Assembly: GCA_964436635.1 (NCBI GenBank)
Contig: CAYTDM010000005.1
Span: forward strand, 1 to 64,000
Source: DASRQK01 sp964436635
GTDB lineage: Bacteria > Bacteroidota > Bacteroidia > Sphingobacteriales > Sphingobacteriaceae
DNA length: 64,000 nt
Direction of reading: 5' to 3'
Part shown: positions 23,299 through 32,011 of the stretch, in pieces
Layout: the number at the start of each line of letters is the position of its first letter
How positions within the stretch are numbered: position 1 is the first letter of the stretch
Translations under genes and position numbers: made by a program
Notes under the pieces: generated by a model
The model's database searches: none
Told to the model about the DNA's origin: nothing
The model's input: only the letters and a program-made list of their open reading frames with translations

Positions 23299-24807
23299 AT
23301 GGCCATATTAAATTCAATATTTACCTGGATCATGAAAAAGCGCATTCATCAAATTGAGCTTTTCAAGAAGTATCCACACGATGTCCAAAATGAATGGTTC
23401 CAAAGTTTGATTTCAACAGCACAGGCCACTGAGTGGGGGAAGAAGTACGAATATGAGACCATATTAACGCCAAAAACCTTTAAAGAGCGGGTTCCGCTTC
23501 AAGATTATAATTCATTGAAGCCCTACATAGACCGCATGTTAAAGGGCGAGCAAAATATTTTATGGCCATCAGAAATTAAATGGTTCGCCAAATCTTCGGG
23601 CACGACTTCGGATCGGAGTAAATTTATTCCAGTGAGCAAGGAAGCTTTGGAAGATTGCCATTATCAAGGTGGAAAAGATATGTTAGCCGTCTATTGTTAT
23701 AATCGGCCAAACACTCGGATAGTCACTGGGAAAACAGTCGTTTTAGGGGGAAGTTCTGAAATTATCAATATTAATTCGAATTCATATTATGGGGATTTAT
23801 CTTCGATTATTCTGAGAAATCTTCCTTTTTGGGCAGAATATAATCGAACACCGAATTTAGAGGTTACCTTAAATCCTAATTTTGAAGAAAAAATAGAAAC
23901 CACCGCCCAACTAACTGCTAAAGAAAACATCACCAACCTTTCTGGAGTTCCAACCTGGAACATTGTATTAGCTAAACGAATTTTAGAAATTACTGGAAAA
24001 TCAAACTTATTAGAAGTTTGGCCGAATTTAGAGTTCTACAGCCATGGAGGAGTGAGTTTCAAACCTTATAGAGAACAGTTCAAGAAGTTAATACCTTCCG
24101 ATGATATGTATTATCTGGAGAATTACAATGCCTCAGAAGGATATTTCGCCTTGCAAGACGAACCTAACTCTGAGGATTTACTTTTAATGCTTGATTATGG
24201 GATTTACTATGAGTTTTTACCTGTTGAAAACTTGCACGACGAGCATCCTCGTACACTTGAATTAGGCGAAGTCGAATTGGGTAAAAATTATGCCATGGTC
24301 ATTTCCACGAATGCGGGACTTTGGCGTTATTTAGTAGGAGACACTATTAAATTTGTCAGTTTAGATCCTTATAGAATTCAAATCACCGGACGTACTAAAC
24401 AGTACATCAATACGTTTGGAGAAGAATTAATCGTAGATAATGCGGATCAAGCTTTGGAGCATGCTTGCCTTCAAACCGGTGCCATAGTTCGGGATTACAC
24501 TGCAGGGCCTGTTTATTTTAGTGAAGGGAAATCAGGTGCACACGAATGGATGATAGAATTTGAGAAGCAACCTGCAGATTTTGATCTGTTTTGTCAAAGC
24601 CTCGACCAGAAATTAAGGGAAATCAACTCCGATTACGATGCGAAGCGTTTCAAAGATTTAGCACTCGGTTTTCCGATTATACACAACTTGCCAGACGGAA
24701 CATTTTATCGTTGGATGAAGGAGCGGGGAAAATTAGGTGGCCAAAATAAAGTGCCACGGCTTGCAAATGAGCGAACCTATTTAGAGGCGATAGCCAAATT
24801 GATTTAA
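23299..24807 (+). CDS. GH3 auxin-responsive-promoter family protein (acyl-adenylating enzyme)
   Basis: 502 residues, the normal bacterial size. GH3 proteins belong to the ANL acyl-adenylate superfamily and in plants conjugate amino acids to jasmonate or auxin. The bacterial substrate is not known. ATP-binding features are visible: WFAKSSGTTSDRSKFIPVS (P-loop-like motif), YNASEGYFALQDEP (motif II-like), then VGDTIKFVSLDPYRIQITGRTKQYINTFGEE (motif III region). The gene follows lptB by 33 nt and precedes der by 34 nt; linkage to LPS export is positional only. Confidence 0.88.
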   Translation: MAILNSIFTWIMKKRIHQIELFKKYPHDVQNEWFQSLISTAQATEWGKKYEYETILTPKTFKERVPLQDYNSLKPYIDRMLKGEQNILWPSEIKWFAKSSGTTSDRSKFIPVSKEALEDCHYQGGKDMLAVYCYNRPNTRIVTGKTVVLGGSSEIININSNSYYGDLSSIILRNLPFWAEYNRTPNLEVTLNPNFEEKIETTAQLTAKENITNLSGVPTWNIVLAKRILEITGKSNLLEVWPNLEFYSHGGVSFKPYREQFKKLIPSDDMYYLENYNASEGYFALQDEPNSEDLLLMLDYGIYYEFLPVENLHDEHPRTLELGEVELGKNYAMVISTNAGLWRYLVGDTIKFVSLDPYRIQITGRTKQYINTFGEELIVDNADQALEHACLQTGAIVRDYTAGPVYFSEGKSGAHEWMIEFEKQPADFDLFCQSLDQKLREINSDYDAKRFKDLALGFPIIHNLPDGTFYRWMKERGKLGGQNKVPRLANERTYLEAIAKLI

Positions 24808-24814
24808 TTTTTCG

Positions 24815-24822
24815 TATTTTTG
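24815..24822 (+). promoter_or_regulatory. -7 box for der
   Basis: TATTTTTG, 19 nt upstream of the der ATG at 24842. The TTG at 24799-24801 is only 13 nt away, shorter than the consensus spacing. Confidence 0.4.
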
Positions 24823-24841
24823 CCGCTTAATAGTTTTAATT

Positions 24842-26143
24842 ATGGCAAATATTTTGGCAATTGTAGGTAGACCCAATGTAGGGAAATCTACGTTATATAA
24901 TCGATTAACGGAGAGTAGAAAAGCAATTGTCGACGACATGAGCGGGGTGACCCGTGATCGTCATTACGGGCAAGGAGAGTGGATCGGAAAGTCCTTTACA
25001 GTGATCGACACTGGAGGATATGTGCATGGTTCGGAGGATGTTTTTGAAGCGGCCATCCGAGAGCAAGTGCTCATAGCCATCGAAGAAGCAACTGTCATCG
25101 TTTTTATGGTGGATGTTCACACAGGCATCACGGATTTGGACGATGAAATTGCTGATTTATTGCGTAGAAGCAATAAGCCTGTTTTTGTAGGGGTGAATAA
25201 AGTCGATCATCCACTTTTACAACAAGAAACAGCCGTATTCTATAGCCTTGGATTGGGTGAGATTTATCCATTATCTTCCGCAAATGGATCTGGTACAGGT
25301 GAACTTTTAGATGAAGTCGTCAAGCATTTTGAAGAACTTCCGGAAGAAACCGATGAAATTCCAAAATACGCCATTGTAGGCCGTCCAAACGTGGGGAAAT
25401 CCTCATTTATTAACGCTTTGATTGGGAAAGAAAGAAACATCGTTACCCCCATTGCTGGAACCACCAGGGATTCTATTAAAATTCACTATAATCTGTATGG
25501 GCATGACTTTATGCTGATTGATACCGCTGGCTTGAGAAAGAAAGCAAAGGTTAAAGAAAATATTGAATTTTACTCGGTCATGCGGACCATTAAAGCCTTA
25601 GAAGAGGCCGATGTGATTATCTTGATGTTGGACGCCGTAGAAGGAATTGAATCTCAAGACATAAATATCTTCCATTTAGCGGAAAAGAATAAAAAAGGGA
25701 TTGTAATTCTTGTTAATAAATGGGATTTAATAGAAAAGAATCATAAAACGACGAAAGTGTTTGAAGAAATGATTCATGAAAAGATTGCCCCATTTACCGA
25801 TGTGCCTATCATTTTCACATCAGTCGTTGAAAAGCAACGGATATTTAAAGCCTTAGAAGTGGCAAAAGAAGTGTATGAAAATAAGATTAAAACAGTTCCA
25901 ACTTCTAAATTGAATGATGTCTTGTTGCCAATTATTGAAAACAATCCACCTCCAGCTACAAAAGGTAAATACATTAAGATTAAGTACATTACTCAGTTGA
26001 AGGGAAGATCACCGATGTTTGTCTTTTTCTGTAATTTACCTCAATATATTAAGGAGCCTTACAAGCGATTTATTGAGAATAAAATTAGAGAACATTTTGA
26101 TTTTCAAGGGGTGCCAATTCAAATTTGGTTCCGTCAAAAATAA
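24842..26143 (+). CDS. der: Ribosome-biogenesis GTPase Der (EngA)
   Basis: 433 residues with two tandem GTPase domains followed by a KH-like domain. The first G domain has GRPNVGKSTLYNRL, DTGGYV and NKVD. The second, from about residue 177, has GRPNVGKSSFINALIG, DTAGLRKKAKV and NKWD. The C-terminal part (PPATKGKYIKIKYITQLKGRSP in pieces, then FCNLPQYIKEPYKRFIENKIRE) is the KH domain. It acts in assembly of the large ribosomal subunit. A strong terminator follows. Confidence 0.97.
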   Translation: MANILAIVGRPNVGKSTLYNRLTESRKAIVDDMSGVTRDRHYGQGEWIGKSFTVIDTGGYVHGSEDVFEAAIREQVLIAIEEATVIVFMVDVHTGITDLDDEIADLLRRSNKPVFVGVNKVDHPLLQQETAVFYSLGLGEIYPLSSANGSGTGELLDEVVKHFEELPEETDEIPKYAIVGRPNVGKSSFINALIGKERNIVTPIAGTTRDSIKIHYNLYGHDFMLIDTAGLRKKAKVKENIEFYSVMRTIKALEEADVIILMLDAVEGIESQDINIFHLAEKNKKGIVILVNKWDLIEKNHKTTKVFEEMIHEKIAPFTDVPIIFTSVVEKQRIFKALEVAKEVYENKIKTVPTSKLNDVLLPIIENNPPPATKGKYIKIKYITQLKGRSPMFVFFCNLPQYIKEPYKRFIENKIREHFDFQGVPIQIWFRQK

Positions 26144-26152
26144 GAATATAAG

Positions 26153-26181
26153 AATGGCCCTTCAAAGAGGGCCATTTTTTT
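26153..26181 (+). terminator. Rho-independent terminator after der
   Basis: Stem AATGGCCCT (26153-26161) / AGGGCCATT (26168-26176) with a 6-nt loop and a T7 run. Confidence 0.9.
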
Positions 26182-26230
26182 GTCTATGCGAAATTTAATT
26201 CCCTTATTATAAGGTTTTCAAATTAGCGTT

Positions 26231-26983
26231 TTACTTTAAATGCGGCTCCAATTTATCCCAAACGACCTTGGCCATGATTTTCTGCCCTTCAGCTGTAGGG
26301 TGGATTCCGTCAGTTTGATTTAAGGTAGGAATACCGGCTACGCCTTCAAGTAGAAATGGAATTAGAACTACATTTTCATTCTTAGCTAAATTTTTAAATA
26401 CCGCTTCAAATTCTTCCGAGTATTTATTTCCCATGTTTGGGGGTACTTTCATACCAGCTAATAGGATGGTACATTCAGGATTTTTACTCCGCACCTGAGC
26501 TATGATGTTCTTTAAATTTTCATAGGTGGAGGATGGATCTATGCCCCTTAAACCGTCATTTGCACCCAGCGCAAGAATAAAAACACTCGGATGATGTTGT
26601 TGTAAATACCAGCTGACTCGCTCTCGACCACCTGCGCTGGTTTCCCCACTTAAGCCTGCATTAATGCTTTTATAGGGTAATCCTAATTCGTTGATTTTAT
26701 CCTGAATGAGATTTGGATAGGCATCATCTTTTGAGGCGAGCCCCAAACCTGCTGTTAAACTGTCTCCAAAATATATGATCCATGAGGCCGAACTGTCTTG
26801 GTCCATTTCTTCGGTCTGCGCATTCGCGTTCTCGTTCACTTGGACTTTCTTAACGTTGTTTATTTCGTCCTTTGCAGTCCTTGTTTTATCCGAATTGGAC
26901 GTACAACTATTAAATGCTAAGAACACAAATAATCCAAGGATTGATAGAATATTCTGAAATATTCTTCGAGTTTTTAATTTCAT
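26231..26983 (-). CDS. TesA-like SGNH-hydrolase lipoprotein (arylesterase/lysophospholipase)
   Basis: 250 residues. The N-terminal hydrophobic segment ends in FLAFNSC, a lipobox, so the protein should be lipid-anchored after cleavage at Cys27. A charged linker precedes the SGNH fold: block I IYFGDSLTAGLG with the nucleophile Ser, block II Gly (LSGETSAGG region), block III LGANDGLRG, and block V DGIHPTAEG with the catalytic Asp and His. This matches E. coli TesA/arylesterase. It is divergent from the YbbA/YbbP-type pair, the same neighbourhood tesA has in many Proteobacteria. E. coli TesA is a soluble periplasmic enzyme, so the lipid anchor is a difference. Confidence 0.88.
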   Translation of the reverse strand: MKLKTRRIFQNILSILGLFVFLAFNSCTSNSDKTRTAKDEINNVKKVQVNENANAQTEEMDQDSSASWIIYFGDSLTAGLGLASKDDAYPNLIQDKINELGLPYKSINAGLSGETSAGGRERVSWYLQQHHPSVFILALGANDGLRGIDPSSTYENLKNIIAQVRSKNPECTILLAGMKVPPNMGNKYSEEFEAVFKNLAKNENVVLIPFLLEGVAGIPTLNQTDGIHPTAEGQKIMAKVVWDKLEPHLK

Positions 26984-27045
26984 ATAGCTAATTTAGGAAA
27001 ATTCATTTAAATATAAATCTAATTTTCAATCCATATTCTATTCAT

Positions 27046-27714
27046 ATGAACAGGCCTATATTGCAGCTTAATAATGTTTCTAAAAGTTTTACGATCGGTG
27101 CCAAATCCATTTCAGTCTTAAAAGATATTCATTTATCCATAGAAGAAGGCACCACCTCTGCTATTGTCGGGCCTTCTGGGAGCGGTAAAACGACTTTGCT
27201 TGGCCTGTGTGCTGGATTGGACCAAGCCACTTCAGGTCAAATCTCTTTAAATGGCATCGCACTCGAAAATTTGAATGAGGACGCGCTTGCAAAAGTTAGA
27301 AATGATTATGTGGGCTTTGTGTTTCAAAACTTTCAACTCTTACCTACATTAACTGCCTTAGAAAATGTCCTGGTACCTTTAGAATTGAAAGGGCAAAAGG
27401 GACGTGAAAAGCAAGCTTTGGAATTGCTGGCGAAAGTAGGATTGGCGGATCGTGCACATCATTACCCAAGCCAATTATCAGGCGGTGAACAACAACGAGT
27501 TTCTTTAGCGAGGGCTTTCGCAAACGAACCAAAGATTTTGTTTGCCGATGAACCAACAGGGAACTTAGATGCAGAAACCGGTCAAATCGTGGAAGAACTA
27601 TTGTTTCAACTTAACAGGGAAACCGGCACGACCTTGGTAATTGTTACGCACGACATGGAATTGGCAGCAAAAACTCAACGGATCATTCCTATTAAAGGAG
27701 GGCAAATACAATGA
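27046..27714 (+). CDS. ybbA: YbbA/LolD-type ABC ATPase
   Basis: 222 residues. Walker A GPSGSGKTTLLGLCAGLD, Q-loop FVFQNFQLLPTLTALENV, signature QLSGGEQQRVSLARAF, and Walker B ILFADEPTGNLD are those of the LolD/MacB/FtsE group of ATPases that pair with FtsX-like permeases. Its stop overlaps the start of the permease gene by 4 nt (ATGA), showing translational coupling. The divergent TesA-like gene identifies the pair as YbbAP rather than LolCDE, which normally has LolC/E partners of about 400 residues. Confidence 0.87.
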   Translation: MNRPILQLNNVSKSFTIGAKSISVLKDIHLSIEEGTTSAIVGPSGSGKTTLLGLCAGLDQATSGQISLNGIALENLNEDALAKVRNDYVGFVFQNFQLLPTLTALENVLVPLELKGQKGREKQALELLAKVGLADRAHHYPSQLSGGEQQRVSLARAFANEPKILFADEPTGNLDAETGQIVEELLFQLNRETGTTLVIVTHDMELAAKTQRIIPIKGGQIQ

Positions 27715-30242
27715 ATTGGGGTTGGGTAGTTAAGATGGCTTGGCGCGATAGCCGAAGAAACCGATCGCGCTTATTTCTATTTATTTCATCTATTATTTTA
27801 GGCATTGCTTCATTAGTGGCGATCAAATCATTTAATAAGAATTTGAATCACAACATCGAAGAGCAAGCTGCACAATTATTGGGTGCCGATTTAGTACTGG
27901 AAATTAACAAAACACCGGACGAAGCCATTATTCAGCTTTTAGATTCTATTGGAGGATTAAGTTTAGAGCAGTCGGAAGAGCAACAGTTTATGTCCATGGT
28001 GTTATTCAATAAAACGGAAGGCACTCGTTTTATTCAGGTCCGGGCATTTAAGGGTGATTTTCCGTTCTACGGTAGCTTAGAAACGTCTCCGAAAGAAGTG
28101 AACAAACTACCAGCAAATCAAAAAGTAGCTCTGGTAGACCATAACTTAATGGTTCAATTCGATGCTGTACCAGGGGACACCCTTCAACTCGGAGCATCTA
28201 AATTTACGATTTTAGGTGGATTGTTATCCCAGCCTGGTCAATCTGCTGTTTCAGGTGCATTTGCGCCAGCGATTATGATTCCTCTGGATCAATTGGAAGA
28301 AACAGGATTGCTACAAGTAGGAAGCCGAATCGAGTATAAGCATTATTATAAGTTTTCAGTCGGTTTTCCGGTGGATGAAATGGTCAAACAGTTAGAAGAT
28401 CAATTTCGTTTTCATCGTTTACAAGTGGAAACCATCGAGTCCAATAAACAAGATGTAGGTCGGTCATTTACGGACATGGCCGAATTTATGGGCCTTGTCG
28501 GGTTTATAGCCTTGCTTTTAGGATGTATCGGGGTGTCCAGCGCGGTGCACGTATTTGTGCAAGAAAAGTTGGTTTCAGTTGCGATATTGAGATGTTTAGG
28601 GGCGAGCTCCACGCAAACTTTCTTCATTTTTCTGGTGCAATTTGCTGGCATTGGATTGATTGGTGGGGCGATTGGCGCCATGCTTGGAGGGATGATTCAG
28701 TATTTTATCCCACTGATTATGGAATCCTTTATTCCGTTCAAGATTAGTAATTTTATATCTTGGAATGCGGTCCTCGAAGGGATAGGAGTCGGTTTGGTCA
28801 TCTCTTTATTATTTGCTTTATTACCCTTGATCGCTGTTCGGCACGTTTCGCCACTTCAGACATTAAGAGTCAGTGAAAGCACGACCGCGCCAAAATGGGA
28901 TATTTTAAAAATCATCATTTACTTGGCGATTGGTTCCTTTGTAATCTTATTTACTTATGTGCAGTTAGGCGACTGGATGAAAACCATGGTCTTTGGTTTC
29001 GCAGTATTGCTCATATTTCTGTTGTTTTTTGGTGTTTCAAAGCTGTTGATTTGGGCAGTTAGGAAGTATTTTCCTGCTCGATTATCTTTTGTTTGGCGAC
29101 AAGGCCTTGCGAACTTATATCGGCCAAGGAACCAAACAGTGGTCTTGCTGATTTCCATAGGATTAGGCACGAGCATGGTGGCGACTTTATGGTTTGTGCA
29201 AGATATGTTAGTGCAGCGCGTAAACATTGCATCGCAAGAAACGCAGGCAAATATGTTGTTATTTGATATTCAAACTTCCCAAATTGAAGCGATTAAGGAA
29301 CAGACGACAGCCGCCGGATTTCCGATCATCGATGAAGTGCCGATTGTGACCGTGCAATTAACCCATATAAAAGGTAAATCAGCGGAGGAGTTATTAACAG
29401 ATTCTACGGATCGAAATGGTGCGCGTGCGGTGAACAGAGAGATCCGTGCGACCTATCGTTCAGCGCTTTCTTCTTCAGAAAAAATTGTTTCGGGGGATTG
29501 GGTGTCGAAAGTAGAACCCGATGAACCTGCCAGTGTTTCCCTGGAAGTTGGCTACGCAAATCGCATGGGAGTGAAGGTAGGGGACGAGTTAACCTTTGAT
29601 GTTTTTGGGGTTACTGTTCCAGCTCGCGTTACGTCTTTGAGAGAGGTAAATTGGAATCAATTCTCTACTAATTTTAGGATTGTATTTTCTGCGGGCACCT
29701 TGGATAATGCTCCTAAGTTTTTTGTGTTGATGACTAAAATTGATGAAGAATCAGCTTTGATTCCCTTCCAGCAGTCAATAGTGAAAAACTATCCGAATGT
29801 TTCGGTCATTGATGTAGACAGTGTCATGAGTGTGCTTTCTGAAATTATGAGTAAGATCGCTTTTGTGATTCAGTTCTTAGGTGGATTTAGCATTTTAACG
29901 GGGTTAATCGTTTTGGTGGCTTCGATCCGCATTAGTAAATATCAGCGTATTCGCGATAATGTTTTATTAAGGACTCTGGGAGCAAATCGTCGTCAGGTAT
30001 TATTCATTAATGCGAGTGAGTATTTTATTTTAGGATTATTAGCTGCGTTGGTGGGCTTGCTGGTTTCGGTAGGTGTGACGACACTTTTAGGTGTATTCGT
30101 GTTTGAGTTTACCTTTATTCCTTCTGCTTGGATGCTACTTGGTATCTTCCTTTTTGTGGCTTTGTTGACCACTGTTATCGGAGTTTTAAATAGTTTAGTG
30201 GCGTTGAACAGACCTCCGTTGGAGGTCTTAAGGAGGACATAA
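27711..30242 (+). CDS. ybbP: YbbP-type ABC transporter permease with two FtsX domains
   Basis: 843 residues, close to E. coli YbbP (about 800). It has an N-terminal helix (residues about 21-40), a first FtsX domain (about 260-390, MAEFMGLVGFIALLLGCIGVSSAVHVFVQEKLVSVAILRCLGAS in pieces), two central helices, and a second extracytoplasmic domain. A second FtsX domain is at about 715-843 (GGFSILTGLIVLVASIRISK, then VLLRTLGANRRQ). This duplicated MacB-like layout is typical for YbbP/predicted lysophospholipase L1 permeases. With YbbA it likely extracts hydrophobic molecules from the inner membrane for the TesA-like enzyme (inference from the neighbourhood). Confidence 0.87.
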   Translation: MNWGWVVKMAWRDSRRNRSRLFLFISSIILGIASLVAIKSFNKNLNHNIEEQAAQLLGADLVLEINKTPDEAIIQLLDSIGGLSLEQSEEQQFMSMVLFNKTEGTRFIQVRAFKGDFPFYGSLETSPKEVNKLPANQKVALVDHNLMVQFDAVPGDTLQLGASKFTILGGLLSQPGQSAVSGAFAPAIMIPLDQLEETGLLQVGSRIEYKHYYKFSVGFPVDEMVKQLEDQFRFHRLQVETIESNKQDVGRSFTDMAEFMGLVGFIALLLGCIGVSSAVHVFVQEKLVSVAILRCLGASSTQTFFIFLVQFAGIGLIGGAIGAMLGGMIQYFIPLIMESFIPFKISNFISWNAVLEGIGVGLVISLLFALLPLIAVRHVSPLQTLRVSESTTAPKWDILKIIIYLAIGSFVILFTYVQLGDWMKTMVFGFAVLLIFLLFFGVSKLLIWAVRKYFPARLSFVWRQGLANLYRPRNQTVVLLISIGLGTSMVATLWFVQDMLVQRVNIASQETQANMLLFDIQTSQIEAIKEQTTAAGFPIIDEVPIVTVQLTHIKGKSAEELLTDSTDRNGARAVNREIRATYRSALSSSEKIVSGDWVSKVEPDEPASVSLEVGYANRMGVKVGDELTFDVFGVTVPARVTSLREVNWNQFSTNFRIVFSAGTLDNAPKFFVLMTKIDEESALIPFQQSIVKNYPNVSVIDVDSVMSVLSEIMSKIAFVIQFLGGFSILTGLIVLVASIRISKYQRIRDNVLLRTLGANRRQVLFINASEYFILGLLAALVGLLVSVGVTTLLGVFVFEFTFIPSAWMLLGIFLFVALLTTVIGVLNSLVALNRPPLEVLRRT

Positions 30243-30298
30243 AAAACCAACGCGACGTGCTATTTTTATAAAATTTATAGCACGTCGCGTTGGTTTTT
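30242..30298. terminator. Bidirectional terminator with 22-bp perfect stem
   Basis: Left arm 30242-30263 and right arm 30277-30298 are perfectly complementary (core CCAACGCGACGTGC / GCACGTCGCGTTGG), with A and T tracts at the base. The left arm begins on the last base of the ybbP stop codon. It separates convergent genes and is usable on both strands. Confidence 0.92.
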
Positions 30299-30315
30299 AA
30301 CTCACAAAGTGAATT

Positions 30316-31863
30316 TTAATTCATAATCCTTGGACTGAATTCAGTATGACTTTCAATTAATCTGCCTTCTTTTCCATAATAAAGATCCTGGAAGCTCAAC
30401 GTTTGACTTGCGTCTATCTTCTTAAAGAATTTATCCGCTGAAACATCCCCTAAAGTTTCAAAACCACAGGCTTCCATGATTTCAATCGTAGCACGGATCG
30501 TATTTCTATGGAATTGTGCTACACGCACATATTTATCATTCACATCCAGTCCTTTATATAACTTAGGGTTTTGCGTAGCGACCCCTACCGGACAAATATC
30601 CTCATTACACTTTAAGGCCTGAATACATCCCAGAGCGAACATCATTCCGCGTGCACTATAACAAGCATCAGCACCCAAAGCAATGACTTTTAATAAGTCA
30701 AAACCAGTAACGATTTTTCCAGAAACAATGATTTTAATGTGCTTTTTCAAACCAAATGAAATCAAGGTTTTGGTCACAAACGTTAAGGCGTCATAAAGCG
30801 GCATCCCAATGCTATCCGTAAATTCCAAAGGAGCAGCACCTGTACCACCTTCTGCACCATCGATCGCGATAAAATCTGGAATGATTTGAGTCGTCGTAAT
30901 GGCGTGACAGATGTCTATAAACTCCTGTTTATCACCAATACAAATTTTGAAACCTACTGGCTTGCCTCCCGATAACTGGCGCAATTTCCCAATAAAGCTC
31001 ATCATTTCTACTGGATTCGAGAATGCTTTATGACCTGGAGGGGACATCACGTCTGTATGCGGTACCACGTTCCGGATGGATGCGATCTCAGGCGTGTTTT
31101 TGGCCGCAGGTAAAATACCTCCGTGTCCAGGTTTTGCACCCTGTGAAAGCTTTAACTCAATCATTTTGACTTGANNNNNNNNNNTCAGGAATAATTCTTC
31201 CGAAAAATTTCCGTCTTCGGTACGGCATCCAAAATAACCCGTACCTATTTGCCAAATTAAATCACCGCCTTGAAGGTGGAATTCAGAAATGGAACCTTCT
31301 CCTGTATTGTGAGCAAATTTTCCTAACTCAGCACCTTTATTTAATGCCGTAATGGCAGTTTTACTGAGCGCACCATAACTCATGGCAGAAATATTAAATA
31401 CACTTAAGTCATATGGTTGCTTACATTGCGTATTTCCAACCAATGTTCTTAGATCTTTTTCCTCTATTTTTACTGGGAAAACGGTGTGGGCGACCCATTC
31501 GTTTCCTGGTGCGTTCGGATCTGTTTGCATCCCGAAAGCGACAGTTTCTCTTTCGTTTTTAGCCCGTTGATAAACAATGGAACGTTGTCTTCTATTAAAC
31601 GGTCTGCCATCCGTGTCAGATTCCCAGAAATATTGACGTAATTCTGGGCGGATGGACTCAAAGAAATAGCGGAATAAACCCAATAAAGGGAAGTTTCTTA
31701 AGATCGCATGCTTTTTCTGAATGCTATGCGCAATAGCAAACCAAAGGATCGGGATCGTAATCACGAACCACCATAAGTAGTTAGCATTAACTTCGATGGC
31801 TAACACCGCAATCAACACATTGATTGCAATGGCCGTAATGATTATTAATTTTCGTGTGGACAT
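30316..31863 (-). CDS. FMN-binding glutamate synthase family protein, interrupted by an assembly gap
   Basis: 515 codons as written, four of them unreadable because of the N run at 31175-31184. Two N-terminal hydrophobic segments (residues about 5-45) suggest membrane attachment. The rest matches the GltB central FMN-binding domain: AMSYGALSKTAITALNKGAELG, KLSQGAKPGHGGILPA, FIAIDGAEGGTGAAPLEF, IVSGKIVTGFDLLKVIALGADACY in pieces, and a cysteine motif CNEDICPVGVATQ. There is no amidotransferase domain, so it is a GltB-like stand-alone FMN oxidoreductase whose reaction is not established. The distance between ELFL and QVKMIE is shorter than I would expect for the family, so the gap length may be a placeholder. 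Confidence 0.85.
   Translation of the reverse strand: MSTRKLIIITAIAINVLIAVLAIEVNANYLWWFVITIPILWFAIAHSIQKKHAILRNFPLLGLFRYFFESIRPELRQYFWESDTDGRPFNRRQRSIVYQRAKNERETVAFGMQTDPNAPGNEWVAHTVFPVKIEEKDLRTLVGNTQCKQPYDLSVFNISAMSYGALSKTAITALNKGAELGKFAHNTGEGSISEFHLQGGDLIWQIGTGYFGCRTEDGNFSEELFLXXXXQVKMIELKLSQGAKPGHGGILPAAKNTPEIASIRNVVPHTDVMSPPGHKAFSNPVEMMSFIGKLRQLSGGKPVGFKICIGDKQEFIDICHAITTTQIIPDFIAIDGAEGGTGAAPLEFTDSIGMPLYDALTFVTKTLISFGLKKHIKIIVSGKIVTGFDLLKVIALGADACYSARGMMFALGCIQALKCNEDICPVGVATQNPKLYKGLDVNDKYVRVAQFHRNTIRATIEIMEACGFETLGDVSADKFFKKIDASQTLSFQDLYYGKEGRLIESHTEFSPRIMN
31175..31184. other. Assembly gap of 10 N
   Basis: Ten consecutive N bases inside the glutamate-synthase-like gene. They preserve the reading frame as written, but the true length is unknown. 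Confidence 0.99.
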
Positions 31864-31971
31864 AGTTTACTAAACAAGTAAATTTTCCTAAATCTCCTCA
31901 CAAATAGTAGGCCATTAATTTTACCTTTTCAGTACTATTAAGGCAGATTTTGTGGGGCATCAATTTGACGA

Positions 31972-32003
31972 CAAACTTAGGCAATGGTTTAATGATAAAC
32001 AAA
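31972..32003 (-). promoter_or_regulatory. Promoter for the glutamate-synthase-like gene
   Basis: On the minus strand TTTG (32003-32000), a 20-nt spacer and TAAGTTTG (31979-31972). This implies a leader of about 105 nt before the ATG at 31863. It lies just downstream of the xerD stop at 32012. Confidence 0.65.
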
Positions 32004-32011
32004 TATTTAAC

